From Meghimatium bilineatum (lineage: Eukaryota > Mollusca > Gastropoda > Stylommatophora > Philomycidae): DNA of 64,000 nucleotides. The translations under genes were made by a program, and so were the position numbers. The notes under the pieces are model-generated. The model was not told the DNA's origin. It saw only the letters and a program-made list of their open reading frames with translations, and made no database searches. The stretch spans positions 23,831,791 to 23,895,790 of the forward strand of contig CM067316.1 of the NCBI GenBank assembly GCA_034231615.1, in the 5' to 3' direction. This document shows positions 1-12,100 of this stretch, in pieces (the stretch's first letter is position 1; each line of letters starts with the position of its first letter).

Positions 1-19
1 ATCGAAGAATACCCCTGGC

Positions 20-90
20 CAATACAGGGACAGAGAGGCATTCAGAGTATTCACTATGAAGATGTTCCTGAAAGAATACGTCACTTGATA
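20..90 (+). mobile_element. LINE-I 3' tail fragment
   Basis: This short stretch matches the end of the LINE-I copy at 16420-16490. Both contain GACAGAGAG, then a TTCAGAG segment, then GAA.GAATA.GTCA. In this class of non-LTR elements the region encodes the last residues of the ORF. It runs into a (TA)n tract. It is a remnant with no function of its own. Confidence 0.5.
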
Positions 91-113
91 TATATATATA
101 TATATATATATAT
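90..113. repeat. (TA)n microsatellite
   Basis: A run of about 12 TA units lies between the LINE-I tail and the 3' end of LINE-A. Confidence 0.9.
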
Positions 114-115
114 AA

Positions 116-1015
116 ATCAATCAATAAACCCATAACCCTTCAGGGTCGTAGGGATACCACATTGGATGCTTCAGCACACAGAGTCCTCCAGCGAATTCTA
201 TCCTCATCGATGCTGATGAGTGTGGAAATATCTTGCCCTGTCCATTCCTTGATGTTGTCTGTCCATGTCTTTATTTGTCCTCCTCTGCTTCTTCCACCCT
301 CGACAGTTCCCTGCAGTATTGTTTTTGACAAGGAATCGTGCCTGCATACATGTCCGAACCATGCTAGTTTTCGTCGTTTCACTATTGAAAGCAATGGCTC
401 CTGGACACCTGCACACATCTCTACTTTATTTCTTACGTACACATTGGTCTTATGTTCCCTATAGGAAATTCGTAGAATTCTTCTGTAGCATTTATACTCG
501 AAAGCCTGTAATCTCTCCATGTCCGCAGTGAGTGTCAAACTCTCACAACCATACAACACAACAGAAAGCACCAGCGACTTATACAGTTTGATTTTCACTC
601 CAACACTGATGTTGCTTTTCCAAATCACAGTTAGCCTTGACAAGGATGCTAAAGCCATCTCCAGCCTTATTTTTAGTTCTGCTTTGCATTTACCATCGCT
701 GCATATACTGGATCCGAGGTATTTGAAGGTATTCACCTCCTCAAGCTTATGTCCATTCATCATGATATTAGTCTGGTTTTCTGTGTCTCTGCTGTTTACC
801 AAGATTTTGCTCTTATCTGTATTGATTTCCATTCCGTACTTGCTGGTAACTTTTTCCAACTTTGATGTTAATTCTTGCAATGATTGTTCTGACCCAATTA
901 AAATAAAATCAATATCATCAGCAAAACGCAAGTTGCAAATATATATGAAACAAATATCAATATTTTGTTTCATTAAATAATGTAGGATTCCATTCAAGTT
1001 TAAGTTTTGTTTCAT
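116..1015 (-). mobile_element. 5'-truncated non-LTR retrotransposon, RT C-terminal half (LINE-A)
   Basis: The minus strand is open over almost the whole element. It encodes the reverse transcriptase palm and thumb and the C-terminal tail of a non-LTR element. Visible motifs are FADDI (the RT catalytic YADD box, with F for Y), YGMEINTDKSKI, FKYLGSSI, LYGCESLT, YKCYRRILRISYREH, LAWFGHVCRHD and the basic GRSRGGQIKTW tail. The 5' two thirds (endonuclease and RT fingers) are missing, as is usual for 5'-truncated LINEs. The 3' end lies next to ATCAATCAATAA and a (TA)n run. The long open frame suggests a fairly young copy. Clade assignment (RTE- or jockey-like) is uncertain. Confidence 0.85.
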
Positions 1016-1074
1016 TAAAATGTAGGCACTGCTTTATGCACTGTACAAATACATTTAATACTGGGTCTTTATAG

Positions 1075-2330
1075 GATCGTGGCAGCTGAATAATATTTAG
1101 TATAATTTACATTTGCTATATAAATTGATAAATTATCACCATGCTAAACATGTTAGTATATGCTACAAATTTCTTTAGATCTAAATATGGTTAATGTAAT
1201 TCCAATCATTTAAAAAGGAATGCAATATTTAACACTAAAAATAAGTTTCGTTATTGTTAATGGTGTAGTAATATTTTATTTTAATTTTTTTTAAATTAAT
1301 TTGTTACATGGATTTACAAAATGATCATTATGCTGTAGTAGTAGGCCTATACTGAACAAGTTGTGTTCTATACAAAATTAATGTTCATACAATCTAAATA
1401 TAGTCAATGTATAATTCTAATCATATAATTAAACAACATATACAAAAAATAATATATTTAATAACAAAAGCAAGTTTTTTTTTTTTATTGTTAATGGTAT
1501 ATTAATATTTTATTTAGGAAATGTATTGCGTAAAATACACCAACATCCGCCGAAGACGGATGTGTCGGACCATTAGTGCAAATAAAACGGCGACACAATG
1601 CATTTCCATTCTCCGGACTACATCCTGCTGGAAATCTAGTGGGACAGAGATCCAGCGGGAGTTTGAGAATGAACACTGAAGAAGAAGAAGAAATACACCA
1701 ACAAATTCGGGTACTATGATCGCAGTCCAACCCCCGTTTTTGTTCTTGATTCCCATTAGTGACTACCTACATATTTTGTGGTTAATTGATCTAAATATTA
1801 TATCAATAAATAATCAATAATTAATTGCAATATTCATTTTTTAGGGTTATATAATTTTATTTAAATTAATAATGATAAACTTAACTGATAAACACATCAG
1901 GTGCAATGCCGGCTGGCATAGGCAGTCATGGCACTTCACGGCTCTCTGTCCACAGTATTATATATTAAGATGATGTTGTTTCCTGCTGTGCAAGGTTGTC
2001 AAACTGGAAAATAATCACACAGGTAGGCACTAATTGGTGCAATGGGAGTTGGACTGTGACCATATTACCCAAATTTGATACTGTATTCAGATACAGTAAT
2101 GCGACTACTAAATTGACAAAAACAAAAAGTAAAGATATTACCTGTATACCGTTCACAGTAATCCACTACATAATGAAATTTTCAGACTTTTGTATCAAAA
2201 ACTGCACTAGCACTAAATAATTCAGTGGAAAATTTAAAAAAAATTGCTGTAAAGATTTTCGGTTGTACAATTCGTAAGAAATCCCTTATGTCTGTACAGT
2301 GCATTCCCTTTGACCAAATCTATTTTATTA
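1075..2330. repeat. AT-rich interspersed repeat W, copy 1 (interrupted)
   Basis: Blocks here recur at 6905-7375 in the same order and orientation. They include GAATAATATTTAGTATAATT, TTTCGTTATTGTTAATG, CTGCACTAGCACT and a 3' block containing CTTATGTCTGTACAGTGC. This copy carries an internal duplication (about 1190-1310 and 1395-1510) and an S1 insertion. No coding capacity or terminal repeats were seen. The class is unknown. Confidence 0.6.
1545..1690 (+). mobile_element. S1 short retroposon, full length with 12-bp target duplication
   Basis: A 146-bp insertion in repeat W is flanked on both sides by AAATACACCAAC (1533-1544 and 1691-1702). This is the best-defined copy of the family. It starts near CCGCCGAAGACGG, contains GTGTCGG..CGACAC and ACTACATCCTGCTGGAAAT, and ends GAGTTTGAGAATGAACACTG then (GAA)n. 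Target duplication and a simple 3' tail are the marks of LINE-mobilised retroposons. No clear pol III A or B box was found, so it is not an obvious tRNA SINE. Confidence 0.85.
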
Positions 2331-3415
2331 CATACATATCACGCTAACCAGAACCAAGTTGTTATTATGGGATTTCACATTAGGTACTTCTATTATTTGT
2401 ATTAGAACAGTTGTGATACTCCTAGAACTAGATCAGAGTGCTCAAAGCTATTGCACAGCAATAACTAAAATAAACTTGTTTGTAATCTGGCAATATTTTC
2501 TTATTTTATACTAGTTTTTGGTTTTTTGTCATGCGGATATGTCAACTAGTCAGGTTGCATGATACCATGGTTACTGGTGCGCCTCTCTGTCTTCAACACC
2601 TGTGCTTGTTTGGGCAGGACTGTGGGTGGCTTGACCAATCTTAGTTTCCAGCCTCTGTTGGCCCATCTCCACTTCAATTGTCAGCCTTGATAGGGATTCT
2701 ATTCTAGTGATGTTGTCTCTGCCCCTCTGTTTCAATAGAGGTTCTAATGTTTTTACTACTTATATCATCTGTACCTAGGGCTTTACAATTCCTCTATCTT
2801 TTTATTGTAATATTTCTTCTCTGAGATTCCATATTTATACTTGGTCATGTGCAGTCTAAGAATGTTCAGCTGTGTTTTTTTGGGTGATCCCATATTGATG
2901 TTTGCACTGATTTTATTATCCACATTAAGATGAGAACATTTTATATCCACTCAAAATGGTACAACATGTGCTTTAAGACTGCCAACTTCATGAGAAGAGT
3001 AGATTGGAAGGTGGGGGCTTTCCACAGTCTTCCAGAAAGATAAACTGCATGCTGATGAGACAATCCTGAAACTGTAATCAACTAATCACATGCCATGTGG
3101 ATTTGTGTCGGCAATCATGTTTCTCCACCGTTTTTTGTCATATATTAAAGAGGACAACACATCCAATAGCTTTATCTCTTTTTTTTCTCCCCATATTTGT
3201 GGTTTATAAAGCCAGAGGCAGACCATGTAAAAAGATGGATCACAGAAATCAAATTGCCACAGGAACAAGCTTACAAACAGCGCACAAGAAGGCCATTTCC
3301 AGAGAACTCTTCCACCCCTGATGCCACAAGGCAAATAAGGGCCACAGCGTATTGATAGTAGAGATAGATTTGTGGTTTTGACTAAAAGTTCAAGCTTACA
3401 TTTCTCATCACAATG
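2331..3415. other. Unannotated AT-rich sequence
   Basis: No gene, RNA or recognisable repeat was seen here. The 138-codon open frame on the minus strand (3086-3502) has no recognisable domain and runs into an S2 repeat. Confidence 0.5.
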
Positions 3416-3419
3416 CTCT

Positions 3420-3555
3420 AGCTCTTCTTCTTCTTCTGCATACATTCTAAAACTCATACTAGTTAGCAGGAGTAATCCAGAGAACGAGATGTGTTGCATC
3501 ATGGTTTACAGCTTGTATGCGATATCTACACTATTTGATCTGACTTCAACATGGA
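3420..3555 (-). mobile_element. S2 retroposon fragment
   Basis: Read on the minus strand, it ends with the (GAA)n tail, preceded by TGCTAACTAGTATGAG and an ATGATGCAACAC block matching other S2 copies. Divergent. No target duplication identified. Confidence 0.65.
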
Positions 3556-3559
3556 TTTT

Positions 3560-3690
3560 AGGTTTCTTTCTTCTTCTGCTACATTTTTTCTCACTCTACT
3601 GCTGGTTAGTAGGATGTAGTCTGGAGAACACCTTGCGTTGTGTTATAGTTTATAGCTGAGCTGCAATATCTAAATAGGAATCTTTAAACG
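3560..3690 (-). mobile_element. Second S2 retroposon fragment, tandem with the first
   Basis: It has the same orientation and the same 3' half as the preceding copy. CTTCTTCTGC at the 3' end is followed by the CAGCAG/CTACATCCT block and the ATAACACAACGC block. Two S2 3' halves therefore lie one after the other. Confidence 0.6.
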
Positions 3691-4031
3691 ATGTTCTCCA
3701 GTGAGAAAATCATTATAACTGATTATGTGAGATGCTTGTGTGATGCCGGTGCTTGAATGTGTAGCAAATATTAGTATCACTGCCATGCAAGTATTAAGAG
3801 ACAACCAAGGAAGTTGGATGTGGGGGGTTTGCTACACCACTCCATTATCTTCCCATGATGAAACCTGTTGAGAAGCTATGTCTGGAGGAAGCAACTTTTA
3901 TCTGCTGCATGCCTCAAGATTGCAAGAAAGTCACTACTAAGTCACCTTCGGAGAAGAAGACTTTCTAGCTTGTGGCATTGCAACTTACAGCTCATCTTCG
4001 GGTAACATATCCTGAACAGGATATAGCAGTC

Positions 4032-4191
4032 TTCTTCTTCTTCAGCGTTCATTCTCAAACTCCTGCTGGATCTCTATTGCAGTAGGACAATGGCCCTTTT
4101 AGATTTCCAGCAGGATATAGTACAGAGAATGGAAATGCGTTGTGTCACCGTTTTATTTGCGCCAATAGCCCGACACATCCATCTTCGGCGG
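4032..4191 (-). mobile_element. S1 retroposon with 13-bp target duplication
   Basis: The insert is flanked by GGATATAGCAGTC at 4019-4031 and 4192-4204. On the minus strand it runs from CCGCCGAAGATGG to (GAA)n and contains TCCTGCTGGA and TCCAGCAGGA, a perfect 10-bp potential stem. It is inserted at the 3' end of a LINE-H fragment. Confidence 0.85.
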
Positions 4192-4425
4192 GGATATAGC
4201 AGTCATCACAGCCTTTCGAAACTTATGTCGATCTTGAGACAGTTTTCCTGCTTCTGTTACTATCATGTTCAGGTGGTCTTTGATGTCTTACGTCTATCTT
4301 CGTCTTTGACTGCCTCTTGTTCGCTTCCCTGGCATCATCCCTTCCATTATGGTCTTCTCTGCTCTGTCATGATGTTTGATATCGCCAAAATAGTGTAGTT
4401 TTCTGGGAATAATCATGCTGTTTAG
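4192..4425 (-). mobile_element. LINE-H 3' fragment
   Basis: It matches the 3' part of the larger minus-strand element at 55260-56190. Shared blocks are GATATAGCAGTCATCACA, CCTTTCGAA, TCTTTGATGTCTT, CATTATGGT and GATATCGCCAAA. The encoded tail is degenerate. It lies about 100 bp upstream of the first recognised RIMOC1 exon. Confidence 0.6.
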
Positions 4426-4527
4426 CCAGTTTTACATTCATTTCTCTTGTTTAATTAATTTTTTAAAAACAACGAAAGTTTGTTTGATGGCATTAAGTAA
4501 AATTAATACTTTAACTTGATCTTCCAG

Positions 4528-4580
4528 AGACTTTGGAGAGTGTTGAGAACCTGGCTAAACGTGTTGTGCTAGATAAGTCA
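4528..4580 (+). CDS. RIMOC1: RIMOC1 internal exon (first recognised)
   Basis: The acceptor is CTTCCAG and the donor GTGAGT. The frame starting at 4530 reads TLESVENLAKRVVLDKS and continues phase 0 into the next exon. The other two frames contain stops. The match to the family is weak because this segment is poorly conserved; the splice sites and the clean frame are the main support. Confidence 0.6.
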
Positions 4581-6044
4581 GTGAGTAAGTTACTTCACAC
4601 TTTTAATATTATTTTATGTTTGTTTAAAACAGTAGTTTAAAACTGCTGCACTGTTTTTGTTTAAAAATAACTTTAGTGTGAATGTAAAATCAGACTTAAA
4701 AGAAACAAATAACAGCATATGCAATATACAAACTTCATATAGCCTCTACTTCAAGCTCTGTGTTAGATAGCCAGAAACTTTTTTTTTTAAATAATTCTGA
4801 GGAAAAACAAGACAGAAACTAATAAGACTGAAGATTAATAAATTAAAGTGGTGATGGGTTAGGCATACTCTCAGGAAACAGCTTTATGGCCTTACCTAGA
4901 CATAAATTTGACTGAAATTAGTGTAAGAGAATATTGGGGGGGGGGGGGGGGAGACCAATAGTGCCAAGAAAAGAATAAAATGTCAGTGTCATGGGCATAT
5001 TAAAGAAGAAATCTCAAAACTAGAAATTGGTGTATATCAACAGTTGCAGATTTCTATTGCATAGAGATCAAGGTTTAGTAGTATTAGAAGTAGTAATAAT
5101 GGCTACTTTAATAATAGCAATAAAGGGAGATTGTTAAGTTTGTTTTAGCTCACTAACTACAAAAATATTTTAGTTGCACACCTATATTTGCATTTAAGAA
5201 ACATATATGTGATCATCATCTCAAAACAGGTCTTAGATGTTCTGAGTCCAGAAGTCATTGAATGTTTCCACTGGAGGAAAGGAGCTTTATTGTACATGTA
5301 CTGCCATACACTTAATTCCCAGTTTTCTGTGGACAAAATGCCATCACACTATAGTCAGGTCAGTTTTAAAATCTGAAGTTTAAATTTTTTTAAATAAGTG
5401 TTTCCTTTTTCATTACATCAGTTTTTTTTCAATGTTTGTCTTACATTTAAAGTCCTTACATTTTGCATAGAATCTTAATATGTATCTTGTTGTAGTTAGT
5501 AGTGTAATCAGTTACTCTTAACCCCTTAGCTGTGGAGGTATCCTTAAGGATATGATGAGGGGTTGCCATTCTGAGATCTCCTTCTTAACTTCCCAGAGAA
5601 ACAATTTGTCTTTTCATCGTATCCTTAAGATTACCTCGACAGCTAAGGGGTTAAACCCTTCAGGATCAATGCGCACCTCTCATGGATAATATCAAGTTGT
5701 TCCATCATTTCTTTATTTGTTCCGTGTCACATGTATGTAGCTGTTTTTCTATATTCCTTGTCTGTTTCACCTCTGACCAAGTTACAATTCTTCTGGTCTA
5801 CAGTTAACTTGACCATGTGAACATCTATAAATGTTGTTCTTATTTTCGTGTTCTGTTGTGTATGTTCAATTTGTGCCTTTTGGTTGAAACGTTGATTTAT
5901 GTGCATTATTATGTGTGTCTCCAGTGATTAGCAAAACTTTCATCACCCTGTTCCCCTGGATTTACTTGTTGGATTTCAGTTTTGCGCATTAAATACATAT
6001 TATCGTAGTTAGTTGCTTAGGTTTTCTTCTTCATTGGAGTTGGC

Positions 6045-6105
<61 letters not shown>

Positions 6106-9100
6106 AAATTTTTTGGAAAGTCCCGAAGATCACACAATCAACACCTGACCGGAACTATGAGTCTACATACATTTGGATGGCTGCTGGACCGGAGGGAGGA
6201 GCACTTATGGAAATGTCCCACATGCTGTGAAGCCATATATATATATACAATGAATAGCAACAGAGATAGAACACATCCTTGGCATATTTGAGCACAATTG
6301 TGAAATTTGTCTGGAAGCCCTCAGTTGTTCTAACTTGCAAATTGACTATTAGCATAAATATATTTATAGGAAAATAAATCCAGGAAATTTTACTCTGAGG
6401 TCAGAAATTCAATTCAGGCAAAGATACAATGTGAAAATTATCACTGACACATTTGTCAAAAATTATTTTTATTTTACCACAGTTCATATTTTGATGTTGA
6501 CTGCACATGGAACTTTAGGTTAGAATTAAATTCCATCCATATATGTGCACTGTTTGTAGCTATCAGTTAAGCTCGAGAATTATTATCCAAGTTGAACTTG
6601 AGGTTACGATTTCTTGTTTGTACCTTGACATACAAATGGGGTTGAATGTTTTGTTTCACTATCATCCTTGATACCACTCATGTGGCAACCAGGGCATGGA
6701 CATCTAGTTCTGGGTGCAAAGAATATGGCCACTGTCTTCTTTCTAGGCATGTCATAGGAAGCGACTAAGAAAAGTTGACAGATATGCTGACAACCTATTA
6801 TCTGTGAAAAATCATTGTCACATCTTGTCACAAATTCTTACTTTTGTCTTCTATCAAATATCATAAATATATAGGGTTAAAATATAACTATTAAATAATG
6901 TGATACTTGATGCTTATTGCACTGTAGCAGATGAATAATATTTAGTATAATTTACATCCGCGATATACTTGGATAAATTATCATAACACCGAACAAGTTA
7001 GCAAATGCAACAAAAAAATGAATATGATAAATGTTGAATTCCAATTATATTATAACAAAGAATAATATATTTAATACTAAAAACAAGTATCGTTATTGTT
7101 AATATTAATATTCTATTTAGGAAATTTATATAGTAAAGTACACTAACAAATTTGACACTGTAATTGAAAGTAATGTGACTACTAAATTAACAATAACAAA
7201 AATAAAGATATTGCTTGTATAATTTTCACAGTAATCCACAGAAATTTTGTTTCCAATACTGCACTAGCACTGAGTAATTAATTAGAAAGTTTAAACAATT
7301 TCTGCAAGGATTTTCAGTTATACAGTTCATAAGAAATACATTATGTCTGTCCAGTGCGTTCCTTTCACAGAATCTCCACGAGGCAGCTAATTAAACCTGC
7401 AGCTGGGCAATAAATATGTCAGGTTTAGTCACGTCTACCAAGGGCAACCAAGATATCACTTTTGTAACTAGAAGGATCTGGCATGAAATGTATTATTTCA
7501 CTGTTTTCTTTGTGCCAATGGTCAGACACTTTAGACATCAGCACATATTTATTAGGTAGGGGTGCCCCGATATCTTGATATTGTTTTCCATAGTTGTTGT
7601 CTAGAACAAAGACTTTTCTTGGTCTGCAAATGCAATACACTTCATGTTTTCAGTTGTTTTCTCTAAAAGTAGCTTAAATGTAAAAATATCACCTGTGCTG
7701 CTTTTATTCTTACAAAAATCCATTTCAGTATTCTTAATTTGTGGTACGATGAATTTGTATTATCTTTTCTAGAATTCTGTTGAAGATTTTTCCAATGTGA
7801 CTTAGTAGTAAGATGCCTTTGTATTTTGTACAATCTCTTTTTTTCTTCCAAATGTGTACTATCACATCATTTCTCCAGTCTTCTCATGTTTCTTGTTTGC
7901 TACAAACCTCCTGAGTTGCCTATTACATGGCATAGCACATTGTTGCTACTCTTTGATAATTTTTCGGTCCCCAGCAAAATAAGGGCAAAAATAGTAATGA
8001 TAGACTGTCTAACAATATAATATGAGACAATTTATAGATAGAATTAAACATAGTCTATAAGTTGTGAGAGAATATTGCATTAGTCCATTAGCATGGAAAG
8101 TAAAGCAATGACGTTTTGAAATTCAGTGCGGAGTTACTTTCATTTTGAATGTTCAGTTAAGAAGTAATTGTAACGGGTGAGGAGAGAGAGTTTATGGTGT
8201 CATTATGCTATACCTATATGGTTTTCTCTTACAATGTTACTTTTTCAGCCCTATTTGGTATTGTAACCCCAACATCAATTGGCTTGGCCTTTTAGCATAA
8301 TTTTCAGTTTTTTTCCCTGGCCCTTTAGACATATTATAATAATCTAGATGTTTACACTTTAAATATATTGTAATAATCTAGATGTTTACACTTAAGATAT
8401 AATGTAATCATCTAGATGTTTAGAGTAAGGATATTAGAGATGCAATCTCAATATGAGCTTGAAGAACATTTAAATGTAAATTATAACAAATTAACAGATG
8501 TTTAAATCATTGATGTAGAAGTCTAAATTGATGCTTGAGTAAAAAGACAAAATTATTGCAAAAATTAGTAAAAAAAAAGGTAGGTCCCATGGCATCTGCC
8601 GTCGGGAATGAAGATAACTCTTCATGTACTAAGCCGCAGCAACTATTAGGTGGGGTGGCCAGTTCCCTTCCTTGCTGTTTTTTTACCTTCCCTAACTCAT
8701 GCGTCAGGTACTCATTTACAGCTGAGTCGACTGGAGGAGTGGTCGTGTCAAGTGAGAAATCACAACCCGGACATTATTTTTTTTTTAATGTCCGGACGTG
8801 GTTTCGAACCTGGCACGCTGTAACCAGATGATAGCAAGCAAGCTCACTATCCACTAGGCTACCGCGCTCCTCTTAATTAGTAAAAATTAGTAGTCAAGAT
8901 TTTTAGGCCATGTAATAAGAAAAGCAAAACTTGAACATTTAGTAACCACCAGAAAGATCAAGGGGAGAAGATACAGAGGAAGACAAAGGAGAAATTTCAG
9001 GATGGATTGTCACTTTGGCAAAAAAAGATATCACCAACTGAACTTATTTAACAATACAAGAGACAGAGTTTTCGAGAAACTTGATCACCTATGCTACTCT

Positions 9101-12100
9101 GCGTCACGATTGATGCAATCATTGAATTGAATTATTATAATTTATAAATATATGTATGTGGTCTGTAAGGCGTTTTTATGACTTTGTGGGGTTTTTGTAT
9201 GAGTTTGTTTCTTCTATATGTTCTATAGTTTTGTCAGCAATATTAACCTAGTTCTCAAACCAAATGTTCAACACTTCTGCAGTCTCGAGTTCTTTCCATT
9301 TAAAGTTAGATTGTTATGTTATTAATTCTCATTAATTATTTTATTTTTTATTACTACTACTACTACCTGTATATTCAATTTATTCCTCTACACAATGTTA
9401 GTCATGTTAAATAATATTCCGTATCTAGTGTCTGGAGGATGGTGTTAAGTTCCTTATTTCCATGTTGTGCACTCAATCTTCACCAAAGTGGCTGACCAGT
9501 AAACTGTTTAATAGAGTGGACAAGAGTTCTGATTCTGAAGCCGATGATGAAGATAATAGTTTGTTTGCTCAAGGTAGGACACCATGTTTGATTGTATTGT
9601 ATGTGTGCATATATTTTATATTACATATTTTCATTGTTGAGTTGATGGAAATAAGAGATAATAATAAAATAATAAATAATGCTTGTATAAAAGTAATTTC
9701 CATGGGACACAGATATGTACGAAGCTTGTGTGTGTCAGAACTAGAATACACACTGACTTTTCTTAACCTCTCTGTGAGTCATTCTATCAATAGCATTGTT
9801 TCACTAACAAAGCAAGAATCAACATATTTCTGTGGAGAAACTTTCTAGAGATATTGAATCAAGCATTCTTCTGGACTTGACAGAAAAACCATCTAACAGA
9901 TAGTTGCCAATAGTCACCAAATTGGAGAAAAGTTAAATTTCACTACTTAGCACAGCAAAAAGTTCAGGGTGCAAAGGATAGCGCCACTGCCTTTTTTCCA
10001 GGCAGATCATAGGAGGCAACTAAGGAAAGTTGGGGGATGTGCTGACAACCATCACCTGTGAAAAAGTCATTGTCACTGCATGTCAAACCTTAATTTCCTA
10101 CTTTTATCTTCTGTCAAATTGTCCCCATTAATGATGAAGAGATGTAGGTCAGCAAACATTGCACCTTTGTCCATATTTAGCAGATCCCTAGATAGCGGAG
10201 AATGCTAAATGTGCCATCACAGCAGATAGCTCAACAGATCTGATAGTGGTAGAAGAAGAATGAACTAGTTGGTCCAGATGTAAATGCTGCATTCCTAGCA
10301 GGACATACTTGGGATACTGCCACCCTGGAATGCCTCCCTTCAGGAGCTAAATTTGAGCCCATAAACTTCCCCCTAACACAACCATGCATTTGAGACAGCA
10401 AATATTTTGTTTTTGAGTGTCACCTCAGTTACTCAATTGAAGAGGACCTATGATTTTGTCAGAAGGGCTATGGGATATTCAGAGTTACCTGTTCACAGGT
10501 AAAGGGATTATTTCATCATCAACAACAGTGTGTAGACAATGAAGCACAGATTAATATTATATCTCCTGTGCACCACTGAAGACGGATGTGTTGGGCCACT
10601 GGCGCAAATAAAATGGCACAATGCATTTCTGTTCTCTGAACTATATCCTGCTGGAAATCTAGTAGGATCATTATCCAGCTACAAGAGAGATCCAGTGAGA
10701 GTTTTGAGAATGAATGCTTAAGAAGAAGAAGATATATCCTGTAGAGAAACTTTCTCTAGATTCCATCAAATCAAACAGTCCCCTGGGACTTGACAGAAAA
10801 CTCTAGAAACCTAGTCTAACAGAAAGAGGTAAATACTAAATATTATTTGTCTGGTTACTGCGGCACTTTCCATTTTGTAGGACATCAATATTTTGTTTAT
10901 TTATATCTAACAGAAAGAGTTACCAATAGTCAGTAAATTTTAAATTGAACTGATGCCAAATTGCACTACATAGAACAGGGAAAAGAGTGTACAACTCAAT
11001 TCCTCAAGGATTGAAACAAACCATCATACAATTTCTATCTACATTCTTTGGCTATTATTTTTTTTTTTCAAATGGATTTTAAAGACTCAGAGGATTGACT
11101 TCATTGTAGTCAACTTTCCTCATATGTACTCCTTCCCTCTGAACACTGCTAGCCTAGAGTACTGTTGAGAGTACATGACTTCATAGCTCAAGGAAAAATC
11201 TCCATGGACCTTCCAATTGGTCACAGTAACAATGTGTAGCTTGACTTGGAACCCAAAAAGTCACCACTTCACCACTTCTCAAAACTATAAACTAAACTAC
11301 TTGTTACATTCTATATTCCCTCTAAACATTGTCCTGTGTGCGCTTATCAGGTGGCAGTTTAGGCAGACACAAAACCACATGCACAAATCACTCTTTAGCT
11401 GATCAGTAGGCAGTTTGGGCAGATTCGAAACCACATGCATAAATCACAAGTTGATACTTGAAGACCATTTTTAGGTCCACGTTTTTGTTTTGTCTGCAGA
11501 GTGATAATTTCATCTGCTGCACCTTCTGACAACGTGCACCGTCACACAACTTTGTGAAAATGTTGCTTATGTTTACATTTCTCTCTTTTTATTGTCTATA
11601 AATATTGCAGCCATCTCTTAGACATGTATATCAACTCACCAATTATTGTACTTTTTAATAAAATTGCAGCTTTTGACATAATAATATTCTTTTAAAACAA
11701 AATAATCATTGCAACATAATTTTTTTTTAATGTTTCTGATACCACTACAGATTGTGCTTTCTGTTAATTCTGCAGGAATTCTCAGCGACACTCACCTTCT
11801 AGCTTTAATGTACTGTGGTGAAATGTGTTACTGGCACACCAAGCTAAAGAACATTGCAGGAATATCAAATGAAACAATATCTTCAGAGAGCAACGTTTGT
11901 CAGGATTGTCTTCAAGCAGATGAGACTAATTCATGCAACTCATTACTTGCTAATGAATTTTTGCAATCTAAGATTAATGATACCTTGGTTAATTCATCCA
12001 AAGGTGTTTCAAGCAACACAGCAGTTTGTGAAGTGCTAGGCTTATATATATTTAAAAGTACAGTAGACATTGTAAAAATTGGACAGTTATGTTTAGAAAA

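Noticed and set aside
3086..3502. 138-codon minus-strand frame
   Set aside because: No domain recognised; its N-terminal part lies in an S2 repeat and composition is like random AT-rich sequence.
8571..8881. A functional tRNA gene on the minus strand
   Set aside because: A and B boxes are present, but no cloverleaf with a paired acceptor stem could be drawn, and the unit recurs at 63239 with a long non-tRNA body; it is a SINE.
11751..11775. Alternative acceptor CACTACAG for the last RIMOC1 exon
   Set aside because: It requires phase 0, but the preceding exon ends in phase 1 and would read into a stop; TTCTGCAG fits the phase and the homologous LFAQ-GILSD junction.
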